64,000 bases of DNA from positions 1 to 64,000 of the forward strand of contig NXFV01000186.1 of the NCBI GenBank assembly GCA_002803225.1, in the 5' to 3' direction. Shown here one piece after another: positions 37,214-49,346 of this stretch (the first letter of the stretch is position 1; every line of letters begins with the position of its first letter). Under the pieces are notes generated by a model. It worked only from the letters and a program-made list of their open reading frames with translations, ran no database searches and was not told where the DNA came from. The translations under genes were made by a program, and so were the position numbers. Source of the stretch: Gamarada debralockiae (lineage: Eukaryota; Ascomycota; Leotiomycetes; Helotiales; Hyphodiscaceae).

Positions 37214-37757
37214 AGCTGGATTTCTGAGATGAGTAGGTATGCTTGAATTATCAGGAGTCTTAGATAGATGAAAATTTTGGGGTATAGGCTACGAGGTTAC
37301 ATTTGCGTTTATAGGGATTTCGAAAGTGCGGGTAGATTCGGGAAGGGAGAGTGTCTCGTAAGAACAGCAACATTCGGACAAATTTGATTCCGCTCAAAGA
37401 CATGATTTCCGAAAGAAAATGTTTCCTTCCCAATCATCAATTGACTTTGAGGATCGTTAAGAAACAAAATGGGTTTACTTCATTTTGAAAACAGCAGTAA
37501 TAAAAATTGAAAACATCGATTTGAGAATCACTAAAAGAACCGAGCGATTGAGATGTCATCAGAACGGTCCCAATTCCGCCCCCGCCAAATTCTTTTGACC
37601 CCACCAGCCGCCCTGTACTCGACATGTTGCCATTGGTTTGACATCTAACGAATTGAGATATAACAAAACATATCTGTAAAGCTGAGGCCAGACTCTTCTC
37701 TTCTGAATCTACTTCCTCACAACTCTCTCTATTCTCAACACTCAATTGGTACCCACA
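37214..37757. promoter_or_regulatory. Divergent intergenic region (methyltransferase / acetyltransferase)
   Basis: This 544-bp spacer lies between divergent genes. It has an inverted CCAAT box (ATTGG) at 37745-37749, immediately upstream of the acetyltransferase start. No gene is seen. Confidence 0.45.
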
Positions 37758-38370
37758 ATGGCACCTCAAGAAGGCACCGTGATCCGGCACGCACGCCGTG
37801 AAGGTCAGCCTTGCCCCTTCCCTCAACCCCCCCCCAGCTAATCCACGCAACGCAGACGTGCCCATAATCCTCCAACTAATCCAAGAGCTCGCCGACTACG
37901 AGCACGAATCCTCCGCCGTAGAAGCAACCCCGGAAAAACTCCTAAACACCATCGCATTCGCACCCTCCGGCCTCATCTCCCCCTCCAATACTACTCCCTC
38001 AACAGGCGACTCCATCTCCTCCTCCCGCCCCGCGCGGTGTCTCCTTATCTTCTCTCCCTCGGGATCCCCTGCCGGCATGGCACTCTATTTCTACAACTAC
38101 AGCACCTGGCGCGCCAAACCAGGCATTTACTTGGAGGATTTATATGTCAGGGAGAGCGAGAGGGGAAGGGGGTATGGCCAGAGACTTTTGGGGGAGTTGG
38201 CTAAGGAGGTGTTGGAGATTGGGGGTGGAAGATTGGAGTGGAGTGTGTTGAAGTGGAATACGCCTAGTATTGAGTTTTATGAAAAACTTGGGGCGAAGGC
38301 TATGGGGGAGTGGCAGGTTATGAGGGTTGATGGGGAGGGGTTGGGGGAGCTGGCGAAGAGGGCGGGTTAG
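37758..38370 (+). CDS. GNAT N-acetyltransferase, spermidine/spermine (SSAT)-like
   Basis: Two exons, 37758-37803 and 37856-38370, give 186 aa. The first exon encodes MAPQEGTVIRHARRE, and the intron rejoins it to DVPIILQLIQELADYEHE, the canonical N-terminal helix of SSAT-like enzymes. The acetyl-CoA loop is visible as LYVRESERGRGYGQRLL, followed by NTPSIEFYEKLGAKAMGEW. The central loop is longer than in animal SSAT and rich in Ser and Pro (residues about 45-80). It probably acetylates a polyamine or another primary amine in the cytosol; the substrate is inferred. The intron contains a nine-base C run. Confidence 0.9.
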
Positions 38371-38523
38371 AGGTTGATAACGGGGATGGAGGGAAGGGTA
38401 GCCGTTCTGTTGAGGGGACAGAGCTGGTTAGAGGACTGGTAGACGTGGTGGCATGGAGACAAAAGTCCTGCTTCATAGATGGCTTTGCATGGCATAGAAT
38501 GGCAAGCATTGAATGTGGAAACT

Positions 38524-39705
38524 TCATATTACTGGTACAACTCCCTGGATATATCCTTCGTCCCCCAGAAGCACCTTGGGCGGAGGCCTATGTCCTTGCG
38601 TAATCTTTTTTTGCTGCTTTTGGTCCCGCTTCTGCTGCCTAGACCATGAACGTGAAGGCTTGACCTCTTCAGTAGCTCCCTCGAAGAGCTCCATATCTTT
38701 TGTAGAGGGTGCTGTAATCTGTCCAGTGTGCGCTGCTGATCGTGCTCCTCCCCATTTGATCATCCATGTCTTCGTAACCTCGTCCTGTGACATTGTTGGT
38801 GTCATGCTCCATATCGTTGCATAGAGTCTTCGCATGAATCTTGGTGTCAAGTGCTTCAAACCCCTTGTGTTCCGATTCTTCTCCAAGGACATGGGAACGA
38901 AATCCTTCTCAATCTCAACCCCCTCAATATCCAAATTGTGATAGTTCGTTGGAAGTGTAAAGTATTCCAATAACTTTGTCTCGGATGGCTCTTCCAGAGG
39001 TCTGCTTCGCCATGGAGGTGGATCGTCGATAGGAATTGTGCCAGTTGCAAGATCCCGCAGTCTATCCCATTCGTGTCGAGGCACCGGCGGTAATATCCTA
39101 TCCAACGTATCTGCCCAATACCGTCGTTTTATAGATGCCTGCAGTTTCAAAGGTACCGGACGTCCCCAAACATTTGTCTCTGGTATCTTCGGAGCCAGGA
39201 CTTTGAGCTTTGCTTTACTCCTCTCTATTGGATGATTGAATCGCTGACTTTTAATAAAAGCCTGGAGCTTCTTGTTGTCCTGGTGTTTGTGCTGTTCCTT
39301 TCCCGACGGCTTTTGGATCAACTCTTCCAGCGCTGCTTGATCCTGAGGAAATTCACCCTCCTCCGGCTTAAGAAGTTGCTGCACCAATTCCCGTCTTCTT
39401 TTCCCAGCTCGTCCATAGGTGAGATAGAGAACCTTCTGCAGATCTGTTATATTGCCTTGGGCAGCGCGCTCAAGCTGTCTAGAAGCTTGCCAGACCTTCC
39501 CAATTCTTTCCCTGTCGTGATATCTGGCTACTAATTCTTTAGCCGAATCCCCATTCTTGGACTGGATCTTGTCCGCAACAGATCTGAATCGATGTACGGC
39601 ATAGTTGTGAATATAGGTTCTGGCGGCGGAATCTGGGAGGTAGGTTGCTGCACGGAGAAGAGCTCTGTAGGCATGTCGTAGCTCATCTGGCATCGGCTGC
39701 CCCAT
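38524..39705 (-). CDS. LYR-motif (complex 1 LYR-like) protein
   Basis: This single-exon gene encodes 393 aa. The N-terminus (RHAYRALLRAATYLPDSAAR, residues about 10-30) fits the LYR helical motif of mitochondrial assembly factors, in the variant with AYR in place of LYR. The rest is basic and helical, with FNHPIERSKAKLK and WGRPVPLKLQASIKRRYWAD. It is far longer than classical LYR proteins (about 100 aa), as in fungal Cup1-like LYR proteins. A mitochondrial role is inferred from the family; there is no typical presequence. The C-terminal 60 residues are rich in Lys, Gln and Arg. Confidence 0.75.
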   Translation of the reverse strand: MGQPMPDELRHAYRALLRAATYLPDSAARTYIHNYAVHRFRSVADKIQSKNGDSAKELVARYHDRERIGKVWQASRQLERAAQGNITDLQKVLYLTYGRAGKRRRELVQQLLKPEEGEFPQDQAALEELIQKPSGKEQHKHQDNKKLQAFIKSQRFNHPIERSKAKLKVLAPKIPETNVWGRPVPLKLQASIKRRYWADTLDRILPPVPRHEWDRLRDLATGTIPIDDPPPWRSRPLEEPSETKLLEYFTLPTNYHNLDIEGVEIEKDFVPMSLEKNRNTRGLKHLTPRFMRRLYATIWSMTPTMSQDEVTKTWMIKWGGARSAAHTGQITAPSTKDMELFEGATEEVKPSRSWSRQQKRDQKQQKKITQGHRPPPKVLLGDEGYIQGVVPVI

Positions 39706-40453
39706 GTCGATATTGGGACCAATTCATGGGATCATGTTGCTTGCCTGATTCTTGTCCGATCTAGGTTGGGCATCGGAGAACAATGGGAACTGCGGTATGT
39801 TTGCGCTGAATAGCTGTTGCTGTTGAAATTCTCTGGCAGCAACCCAACAAACATTTGTCATTGTCGCCTGAGGCGGAAACCTACAAGTCGATATCGCGTG
39901 TCGCGTCCGCAGTTCCAGTATCATACATAGCAAATTCAGGCGAGACACAAATCTGGTTGAGTAAAATCTACCAATAGGACTTTGATACAAACAGAGACTT
40001 TGTGTGCTGTGATTCTCGTACTCTATTGTTCAGCGGATAAGTGCATCATACAAACCTCCTGGTACAGCAAAGCGGTGAACCCGTATCTGCATGCTGCACA
40101 TCTTTGTGCAAAATCCCCTCGCTTCAATTCGCGTCCAAGCAGCCCGTCGCGTTCATTTCCATCAAGACCGATGATTGGCTCTGAACAATCCACCCCACTC
40201 AGACCTACCAAGAGAAACCACTTTACTTCCAAGACGCGCGAGGCACACGAAAGACACGTCGACCTCCCCCCCCGCTGCCATACCGGCCCATGAAGGCGCG
40301 TCCTTTATTTCGCATTGATCGAAGACCATCGACGACTTACTGGGCGACAGCGACAATACCAGAATCACAGTCCTGTGGTATCCTACATTGTCTGTGAAGG
40401 TATCATCTTCATCTTCCAAGCGCCCAAGCCGCTCACCTTTCCGTTCACCCCCT
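39706..40453. promoter_or_regulatory. Divergent intergenic region upstream of the APSES factor
   Basis: This 748-bp region separates the LYR-type gene from the APSES regulator gene. No gene is recognised. No ACGCGT box is present in it; the closest is ACGCGC near 40233. Confidence 0.45.
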
Positions 40454-43213
40454 ATGGCATCAGCGACAGTTGCAACAAACCCCCAACCTCTTGCGACCGT
40501 CTCCCACTCTCGACAGAACCACCTTAATCACGCTCGTTCATTCTCATCCGCCAGTGGTGCGTTCGACGACTTGGAATCACCGGGTACCCGACCAAATCCT
40601 CAGATGTCATTCAGTATGAGCCAAGGCTCTCAAGGGAGCAACTTGATGATGCAGCCCGGAGGCCCTTTTCGACAGTATGAATCAAACAGTGCGCTCAATC
40701 GAAGGAATTCTGCGCCGCAGATTTACTCGGTCAGCCCCCTTTTTGATAGCCCGAAGATCTTCACTAACTTTTGCAGGCAATATACTCGGGAGTGGATGTG
40801 TACGAAATGGAAGTCAATGGCATCGCAGTGATGCGCCGGCGCAAAGATAGCTGGCTGAATGCAACCCAGATATTGAAGGTGGCCGGAATCGAGAAAGGCA
40901 AGCGCACGAAGGTTCTGGAGAAAGAAATCCTCATAGGAGAACATGAGAAGGTTCAAGGAGGATATGGAAAATATCAGGGCACCTGGATAAAGTTCGAAAG
41001 GGGCCTTGAGTTTTGCAGACAATATGGCGTTGAGGAGCTTCTTCGACCTCTCCTGACATACGATATGGGACAGGACGGCGGGATTGCAGGAAGAGGTGGT
41101 ATTGACACACCTACCAAAGAGCAAGCAATGGCCGCCCAACGGAAAAGACTGTACAATGCTGGCTCTGATAGTCGGGCTGGTGGACAAGGAACATTCTTCA
41201 AGAATATTTCGAGTACTGCCTCAACTGCAGTGGCAGCTATCAGCAAAGCTCGTTTTGACTCGCCGGTTCCGCGAATCAAAAATGGGAGCACTGCTACCCG
41301 GCCCGCCAGTTTCAGCAGACAGTCCTCTTCACAGCAGCACCTTGGATCTCAGGAATCTGCCTTCCCAGGCGGCTCGCAACAGAGTATGCAGAGCTTTGCG
41401 TCAGCAGACAGCTTTGCGGTCAATGGACAAGACTCGGCGTACGCAACTCAATCCGGCCCTCATTATTCTCACACGGGACGGGAAGAATCACGGAACGGAG
41501 ACTTTGAAGAACCACCAAGAAAGAGAATGAGACCTTCACCGAGCGTGAATGATTCTCAGCAGCCTCTAAACGATGATTACTACAATCTATCTATGCGAGA
41601 GGCATCCCCGACTGAGCCAAATGAATCCTTTGTCTATCATCCAAGCCAACACGCTTATCAGGATGAGGAGAACCCTACAGCACTTATGCCTCTTTCATCG
41701 CAGGACAGAAAGAATGCCTCGAAAAAGCGAGCTATGTTGATGGATCTCTTCACTAAGAACCATGAAACCGATTTCAGGGACCATGACGCTTTCCTTGCCC
41801 TCTCTCCAGAGGACCTCGATATGCCAATTGACAACTCTGCCAATACAGCACTGCATTGGGCCGCAACACTCGCTCGATTACCCCTCCTCAAGACTTTGAT
41901 CGCGCGTGGAGCCTCAATATTTCGTGTCAACCGAGTTGGAGAAACAGCCTTGATCCGCGCTTGTGTTGTCACCAACAACCTCGACAACGGCAGTTTCCCT
42001 GATCTCTTGGAGCTTCTTGGCCCGACCATTGAACTTCTCGATTCACGCGGTCGCACCGTTCTCCATCATATCGCCATCACTTCGGCAGTCAAAGGACGCA
42101 GTCAAGCGAGCAAGTACTATCTCGAATCACTCCTCGAGTTCGTCGTACGCCAAGGAAGCGCGCCAAACAGTCAACAGTCCTTCAACAACGGACCTCCTGC
42201 ACTGAAGTCAATGGGAATTGGTCGTTTCATGTCCGAAATAGTGAACGTACAAGACAAATCCGGCGACACAGCTCTGAATATTGCTGCCAGAATCGGCAAC
42301 CGGAGCATCATCTCTCAGCTTCTTGAAGTAGGAGCCGATCCCGCTCTCGCCAACCGCTCAAACCTCTGTCCGATTGACTTCGGCATTGGCGACCCTCTTG
42401 ATATTGAAAATCGCACAGGAGTATTTGGTGAACAAGAACGAGCGATGGCGAAGGAGACGCGTGAAAGCAGCGGAGAGATCCTCAATTGTAAGTTTCTATC
42501 AGTGAATTACGGCAGCTTGACGCTAATTCCATTAAGCTATCTCCAAAGTCCTCACCGCAATCGAAGATGAGTTCACTGCAGAGATGAAGGCAAAGCAATC
42601 CACTATCGATTCAATCCACGTCGCTCTTCGAGACTCATCCGCGGCACTTGGCAAGTCTCGTAACCGCCTGGACGAGATTAATGAGAGAGCCAAAGACCGC
42701 CAGGACCTTAAAGTTAAACTCTCAAACCTCACCAAGGCTGTCGAGGAGGAACGATCGCGTCTCACTCAGATGCAGCAACAGTACGGCGAGCTGAATGGTG
42801 AAGGTGAATTCCAGCTTGGCGACGCCGACAAAGGTCTTGCGATTCCCACCGGAGCGTTCCCAGCCAACATCTTGTCCAACATCAACCCCACGGCCCATCA
42901 ACCTCAAGTCCTCGATCAAGCTCAGCGCCAATTGTTGGCTTCCCTTCCACCAACCCACTTACTTCGAGCTCGCATCAATGCTTACAAGGGCAACAACGAG
43001 CAATTGGAGAAAGGTCTTCGGGATCTTCACGGCAAGAGTTCGGATCTGGCAGCCAAGTATCGCAAGATCATCAGCTTGTGCACGAACGTGGAGGAGGATC
43101 GTGTCGACAGTCACTTGGAGAGCCTTCTTCGGGCCGTTGAAAGTGAACAGGATGACGTCGAACTTTCTCGTGTTAGGGAGTTCCTCAACCGTGTTGATAG
43201 TGGTGCAGATTAA
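40454..43213 (+). CDS. MBP1: APSES (KilA-N) transcription factor with ankyrin repeats, Mbp1/Swi4 class
   Basis: Three exons, 40454-40729, 40777-42487 and 42537-43213, give 887 aa in closed phase. After a Ser/Pro-rich leader the DNA-binding domain starts across intron 1 (IYSGVDVYEMEVNGIAVMRR, SWLNATQILKVAG, GKYQGTWIKFERG; about residues 93-195). A low-complexity Ser/Gln linker with a basic segment (PPRKRMRPS) follows. Ankyrin repeats occur around 445-620 (NTALHWAATLARLPLLKTLI, DTALNIAARIGNRSIISQLL). The C-terminal part is helical, probably coiled coil, matching the Swi6-binding tail. It is the DNA-binding subunit of the MBF complex controlling G1/S genes through ACGCGT boxes. Two such boxes precede the thymidylate synthase gene in this window. 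ATG 40454 is the first in-frame ATG. Confidence 0.93.
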
Positions 43214-45382
43214 GGTTTCATTACAAATACGCATTGTGCATTGTATGGGCGTTGGCTTGCATAGGCTCAATGGTAGTTGAGCGGTGGTCAAGGCATTTAC
43301 ATGGTACGGAGATCTCTACGACTCTACGATTGTATACAGCATGGAGGTTTCTGTGGTTGTGTGTACAAATGTTACAGGGTCTGACATGCATGGGGTGCTT
43401 GTTGATAGGATCAGTCAGATACCATGAATAAATGCCTCATCAAGAGAATGTGTCAATGTTTCTACTAAGTGTGCTCGAAGTCGAATCTTGCTTGACCAAT
43501 GTGCAAGCTCGTTCCCCGGCCAAAGGCAAGGGGTTGTGTGCATTGCATATCTTGGACTGCGATTACTCACTTATTACTGTAACAACTTGTTTTGCTATCA
43601 TCCTCGACTTACTTCTTTAGAAGCTGCATAGGTTGGGCTGAAATGCATCTTCATCCATGACTCAACCAGCAACGCCATCCAGGTTTCAATCGAGACATGG
43701 AAGTGGTTGCAGGTAACTATTTGACCGAGGACTTAGCTAATAGGTTGTGGCTTGATATCAGACAACAGTGATATCTCAATCCACAGGCGTTCAAGCATTG
43801 AGTGAGCATGGATCCTTGGTAGCACCTTCTAACTTCGGTTGCTTAATCGGTGCTATTACTAACTGTTGATATTGATATCATGCCATTTCCGAGATTTGAA
43901 GCTTAATCACTCAAGCCTTACAGAACACTAGCGTAAGGCTCAACATTTTCCCTCTCCGCCTCTTGCTGCAAAATGCTGGGGTCTCCCACGCCACTATCAG
44001 AAGCAGAAGTACGCTAGAAAAGCACCAGTCTCTGTATCACCTTCCAGAAGCTTTAGAAGCTTGCTTTGGCGGGATGACTTTGCAGATAAACTCAACCTTC
44101 GGAGTGGTTGGAGCTTTTGGTTGGGCTGGAGATATCCGTGCATGCTGCGAGGAGAGGAGGGAAAGGGAGGAAAGGTCCCGAAGTGGGGAAGCGAGTGCCG
44201 ATGATCGGTGTCTGACAGGGCTTTTAGCGCTGGGGTTTTGGCCTTTCTCCAACGTGGAGGGCTTCTAGAAGGACGCTAGAAGGACCAGGAAAAACACAGC
44301 GAAAGAAGCAGTGGATGGTGCATTGTGATGAGCGATTTATTGGTCTGGACCATGACTTGTGGCGGGTTGTAGAGGAGGGATACCTCCGTATCCAATGGAG
44401 GACAGCAAGGATAGGGATATCGGTCATGGCTGATGGTGTGTGAGTAGGAAGCGGCTATTGAGATGCTCAGAAGCTCCAAATGCCGCTGCGGTTGCAGTAC
44501 CTCCTCTACCCCTCCATCGATATGCAGGACGCAAAAGGGAGACACACCGTCTGGACAACCAATCCATGAAGCGGGAGAGGAATGACAAGAGCGCGAGTCA
44601 AGCAGCCGACACTATCATACCTTCCAAAACGCCTCTGTGGATACCTCCGAGTATCAAATTCACGGAGAGAGCTAGGTGTATGGACAGTGGAGATCTGGAG
44701 CTTCAAGCTCTTGTCTCTAGTGATCCATAATTTGCCCGAGATATAAAACTCTATTTTCCCGACAATCTTGACGACATGGGGAATGGAGATATGGGGAGAG
44801 CCAAGCTAGCCTTTCATGGACTGGTTGAGGTCGCTGGAGCGAGAGTTGTTGCGACTTACTGCTGGGCAGCGCTGTGATTGGATTTCGAAGATGCCAACGA
44901 TCTGCATTGCAGACTGCCGTCTTCGGTTATTCTCTCGGAGTGCAAACCTAGTTCTGTGGCTTGCCCACCAATGACTTTCGAAAATTTCTCGACCGTCAAA
45001 GGCCGGACTCTCGACTAGCCATTGAGATTTGAGCTCCAGATGCAGGACCAGGCCACTCCGGAATAACGTAGATCCACTTCTCCATGTCGTGAAGTCCCGG
45101 GGGCGTCCAGACCTTCCTGGCCTTGCGAGACACCACCGCCGACGAATCACCCAATTGAGAAGAAGCCCTGAGCAAGGGTCTAGAGATGGCTCTTGCCTCA
45201 TATCAAAATCTACATCGAAGGAGACGTATAAAGATAACTCCCTTCTCACAGGAAAATGAACATCATCAACAGCTTCGACATCCAACGTGCACCTTCACAA
45301 TCATTCACTCCAAGTGAACAGTTAAGACTTCTGACGGTCTTTCATCCACTCTTTCAAACCTTCCGCCGATAAATCATTCGAA
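43214..45382. other. 2.2 kb intergenic region, no gene recognised
   Basis: Short open frames on both strands lack family similarity and show no splice-compatible assembly that I can support. The region holds the 3' flank of the APSES gene and the promoter of the FucP-type permease. A long untranslated leader or a noncoding RNA is possible but not visible. Confidence 0.45.
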
Positions 45383-46861
45383 ATGGCTGGCGGTGGTGTT
45401 CCCCTCGCTGCTCCGACGCTTGCGTCTGGTTTCCTCAGCGGCAAAGCCCTCATCTTCCCTCTATCCCTCGTCATCTCGCTGTTCTTCCTGTGGGGCTTCA
45501 GTTACGGTCTTCTCGATGTGCTCAACAAGCACTTCCAAACGGTTCTCGACATCACCAAGCTTCAATCTACTGGTCTTCAAGTCGTCTACTTCGGCGGAGG
45601 TTACCTGCTTTTCTCCCCGGTTGCTGCTGAAGTCATGAAGCGAAAGGGTTACAAAGTCACAATTCTAATGGGGCTTTCTCTCTACTCTCTGGGTGCCATC
45701 TTCTTCTGGGTCAGTATTCCTTACTTCAATCACTCTCAGTCACAATTACTGACTTTCAAATAGCCCACCGCACACTTCTCCGCATACAGCCATCGTCTTG
45801 CCTCTTTCGGTGGCTTCTGCGCCTGCACTCTCGTCATCGCCTGTGGTCTCGCTACTTTGGAAACTGCTGCCAACTCCTACGCTGTCGTTATCGGTGATCC
45901 AGCCTCAGCGTCTGCTCGTCTTCAATTCTGCCAGTCCTGGAACGGTGTTGCTTCTTTCATCGGTCCCTTGATTGCTTCCAAGTTCTTCTTCACCGGCAAG
46001 AACGCCCACAACTTGGTCAATGTCCAATTTGTCTACCTTGCCGTCGCCTGCGCTGGAGTTGCAATTGCCATCCTCTTTTTGGTCTCCAAGCTCCCTGAGG
46101 TCTCCGAGGAGATGCTCAACAGCTCCACTGCGGTCGAGAACTTCGCTATTGACGAGTTCGGAAACGAGATCGGACAAGGCCCTCTTTATAAGCAATACAA
46201 CATGATCTTCGGCTTCATTGCTCAGTTCTGCTACGTAGGCGCACAAGTCACAGTTGCTAGCTTCTTTATCAACTATGCCACGGAAAACGCAACCTTTAGC
46301 TCAGCCCAGGCATCCAATATGTTGTCTTACGCCCTCATCACCTTCACCGTCGGTCGCTTCATTGCCACAGCGCTCGCTACCGTCTTCCAAGCCGACTTTC
46401 TTCTGATGATCTACGCGACCTTCGCAATCGCTTTCAACGCTATCATCATTGCTACCCACGGAAAGGGCGCAGTCATAGTCCTCATCCTTCTCTTCTTCTT
46501 TGAGGCTCCAATGTACCCAACTCTCTTCACACTCGGTACTGCCAATCTTGGCCGCCACACTCGACGTGGTGCAGGTATCTTGGTCATGGGTGTTTCTGGA
46601 GGCGCCGTCTTCCCACCGATTCAAGGTGCCATTGCTGACTCAGCAGGCACTCGTATCTCTTACATCGTCCCTCTCGTCGGATTCGCATATGTTCTCGGCT
46701 ACACCACCTTCCACTGGATCAGACATGGCCGTCACATCATACGTGTCAAGAATATTGTCACTTCTGCTGCTGGAATCATTGGTGGTGTTGTTGAGACTAT
46801 CCACTATGATGGCGATAAGGTCATTAAGGTTGAGGAAGCTGAGCTTTCTCACAGCTCTTAA
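45383..46861 (+). CDS. FucP-type MFS sugar permease
   Basis: Two exons, 45383-45709 and 45764-46861, give 474 aa with about 12 hydrophobic segments. The opening FFLWGFSYGLLDVLNKHFQ is the hallmark of the fucose permease (FucP) MFS subgroup, which reads GFxxxxxDxLxxHFQ. Other conserved stretches are YFGGGYLLFSP, TLETAANSYAVVIG and FEAPMYPTLFTLGTANLG. The intron after FFW is GT..AG and joins in phase 0 to PTAHFSAYSHR. It should be a plasma-membrane proton-coupled importer of a hexose or deoxyhexose; the substrate is inferred. No catabolic genes adjoin it. Confidence 0.92.
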
Positions 46862-47572
46862 TACATACACTTCATTATGGTATGAAGTCGGAGTTGCTGG
46901 AATGGAGACGAGAGTTCCTTTTTGCACGCATTATTTATTAGAGTGTACATATTATGATGCATGATAGATGGATATAGATATCAAGATACCACGAATGAAG
47001 ATAGAAGTTCGCTTACTTTCAAACCTTCCCCATTCTCCTTTTCTGGTGGCTTGATATTAGCATTTCTCGTCAGTTGACTGTTTGAAGTTACCTTTCATCC
47101 CCCTACATCTCTTAGTGGTCAAGTCTGATTCAAGTCATTTAGATGAATAGAACATTAAACTGAAATGACTGATCCGAATTGAGTCGTAACAGTACTTTTC
47201 CAGGGCCCACATTATGAACTGCTGACCCCTCTCCCAATTAGCGGAACTCTACAAGGGCGCGATTTCTTGAAAGTGCGTCGATGACTTCAGCAATCAACAA
47301 AAGAGACCTTGAATATCCACCGTATTATAGCTCCTCGAAACTGAATCAGGAAGTGACCAAATTGAAGAATTATTTTACATGCAGTCTTTTTGGTGAGAAC
47401 CTTGGGATCATTCACCTGCCAGCGAAGAGTGACCCCTGTAAAAGCTAACTTAGCCTTCCCGACAACCCCTGTATTTTGAGGGTCCAAGCTTCAAATCCCC
47501 AACTCCTTGAATCTTTTTCTCAGGGATCGACAACTTCAACAGTTGACGCGACAATGACATGACGATGAAGCG
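46862..47572. other. Intergenic, no gene recognised
   Basis: This 711-bp stretch separates two same-strand genes. I see no coding or RNA gene in it. Confidence 0.45.
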
Positions 47573-48768
47573 ATGCCGCGACCTTTCCCGTTTCCCATTA
47601 ATGTGGGCACCGATATCTGCTCTGTGCAGCGTATCTTCCGTTTCTTAACCGAATACAATCCCCAACGCAGAGCAAGATTTGTCAAGAGGATCTTAACACC
47701 CAGGGAAAGAGAATTGAGATGGATACCTGTTGGGGATACTTTGGCAGCATGGGGGGATTTACAAAAGCAGAGGGAACAGCTAGGCGTGGGATATAAGGAG
47801 TTCCCATCAAGAACTGCTTACAGTTTTGATTTTCGGGCGGGACCGTTTCCCCATACTGTCAACGATGGACAGACCGCAGATTCGAGGTTATATAAGGGCA
47901 CGCGGCCCTTCCACTTTCCACAGACAACAGAAGACCGGAATACAAAGACCGTCGAAGGTGATGAGACTGCAGATGTGGAAATGTCAGAGGAAGGATCAAC
48001 GACTCTCACTCTTGAAAATGCAGCAAGTGGAGACGTTAGGGAGGACACAGCTGCGGCAGATCTTGCACCGTCGAACGAATTATCAATTGGTGACTCGGAA
48101 GGCCCTTTTTTCCAGAAGCGGTTGGAAAGAATGGCTGCAGACACTACCACTGTCGGAGAGGCAAATGTTTCAGAAGGGCGTGCGGAAAGTGAGGATGCCG
48201 AAGCAGCTGTAGCATCTGGAAGTGTGGCTGATGGAGAAGCAGCGGCTATCAGAGACCAGCAGCAGCAGAAGGAAAAGGGTGATTTGACTTCCGAACTGGA
48301 AGTCTTAGACGAGAAGCTGAAGAAGCTTTACCCTGAAATGTGGAATATTGCCCAGTTCCTCGCAGGCCGGCAAGTTTTTCCACCCATCACGCCGTCTAGC
48401 CATTTCGTTCTAACAAGATCTTCAGGTTTGCTGCCAAGGAAGCTGCTATGAAGGCCTACCAGACTCGTCGGCTCACATATCAGGATATCCAGATTGTCTC
48501 GCAACCGCTACTGAATGGAATGACGCAGGCACCAATAGCCATGGTCAAACCCGAACATGGCGATTGGGATGATGCGCAAATAATACCGATGAGCATAAGT
48601 CATGACGGGGGCTTTGCAACAGCTGTCTGCATGGCATTTGAGAATAGTCCTGGTGCAACTTTCGAGACCGCAGACGATGTTGAGAATGCCCCCGGTCTGA
48701 GAGCAGCAAAGAAGGACGGAGCTTCGGATCAGCTTCGGCGTCAAGAATCACCACTAGAGCAAAGATAG
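47573..48768 (+). CDS. PPT2: Holo-[acyl-carrier-protein] synthase (AcpS-type 4'-phosphopantetheinyl transferase, mitochondrial Ppt2 class)
   Basis: Two exons, 47573-48369 and 48426-48768, give 379 aa. The N-terminal NVGTDICSVQRI carries the metal-binding Asp of AcpS. The second signature is rebuilt across the intron as WNIAQFLAGRFAAKEAAMKAY, and SISHDGGFATAV forms the third block. The intron begins GCAAGT and ends CAG, a GC..AG intron required by the reading frame. A low-complexity acidic insert (about residues 115-240, rich in Glu, Ala, Asp and Gln) separates the two catalytic blocks and makes the protein much longer than bacterial AcpS (about 125 aa). It should activate the mitochondrial acyl carrier protein. 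NRPSs usually use a different, Sfp-type transferase, so it is not assumed to serve the NRPS here. Confidence 0.88.
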
Positions 48769-49346
48769 GGTGGAAACTTGAATCTCCTTCAACGGATTGA
48801 ATCACTACCAGAGGAACATAATACGCCATGCAACATAATCTGGTTCGAAACATCGCTGCAGAAGCTACGCCTGGCCATTTAAAAGACATTTTTAAAGGGG
48901 TTTTATCTAAAATTATTATTAGATTTGATTGCGTCGGTCGATGACAATTAAGCCTGCGTTCGTCTTTCTGGCACAGTCGAGGATGCAGTTGGAGCTATCA
49001 TGAGAAACGGCTATCAACTACTCTATTATCTGCGAGGCCGCGTATTCCAAAAGGTGTCCGCGATTCTTATAGCACGACATCCGCCATAGATGCATTACGG
49101 GAGTTCTCGTCGAAGTGACTGGTCCGAGCAGGCATTACCATCACCCGTCTGTTTTAGGGCAAAAAGTTGGCGTTCAACAAGCATACAATGTAAAATTATA
49201 GATCTGTCTCAGTGAGCTTAATACCGTGTACCGTACGTTTCAGCAGTCTGAACAACTTTCTGAAAGAAGTATTTTGATAACTATTCCAAACCAAAACGCC
49301 TTCATAGTATACATTGATCATGTCCATCCCATCATTTCCAAGATGC
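48769..49346. other. Convergent intergenic region, no gene recognised
   Basis: These 578 bp lie between the 3' ends of the ACP synthase and thymidylate synthase genes. I see nothing beyond presumable 3' untranslated sequence. Confidence 0.45.

Noticed and set aside
37437..37865. 142-aa minus-strand open frame over the acetyltransferase promoter
   Set aside because: It lacks family similarity and overlaps the start and intron of a well-supported gene on the other strand.
42459..42466. ACGCGT within the APSES gene as an autoregulatory MCB
   Set aside because: It lies inside coding sequence as a single copy, and the upstream region has none.
44806..45285. 159-aa minus-strand open frame upstream of the FucP-type permease
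   Set aside because: Its composition is atypical, no motif is present, and nothing indicates a conserved protein.
47573..48768. The phosphopantetheinyl transferase as activator of the NRPS in this window
   Set aside because: It is of the AcpS/mitochondrial class, whereas fungal NRPSs are usually primed by an Sfp/NpgA-type enzyme. A distance of 27 kb gives no support either.
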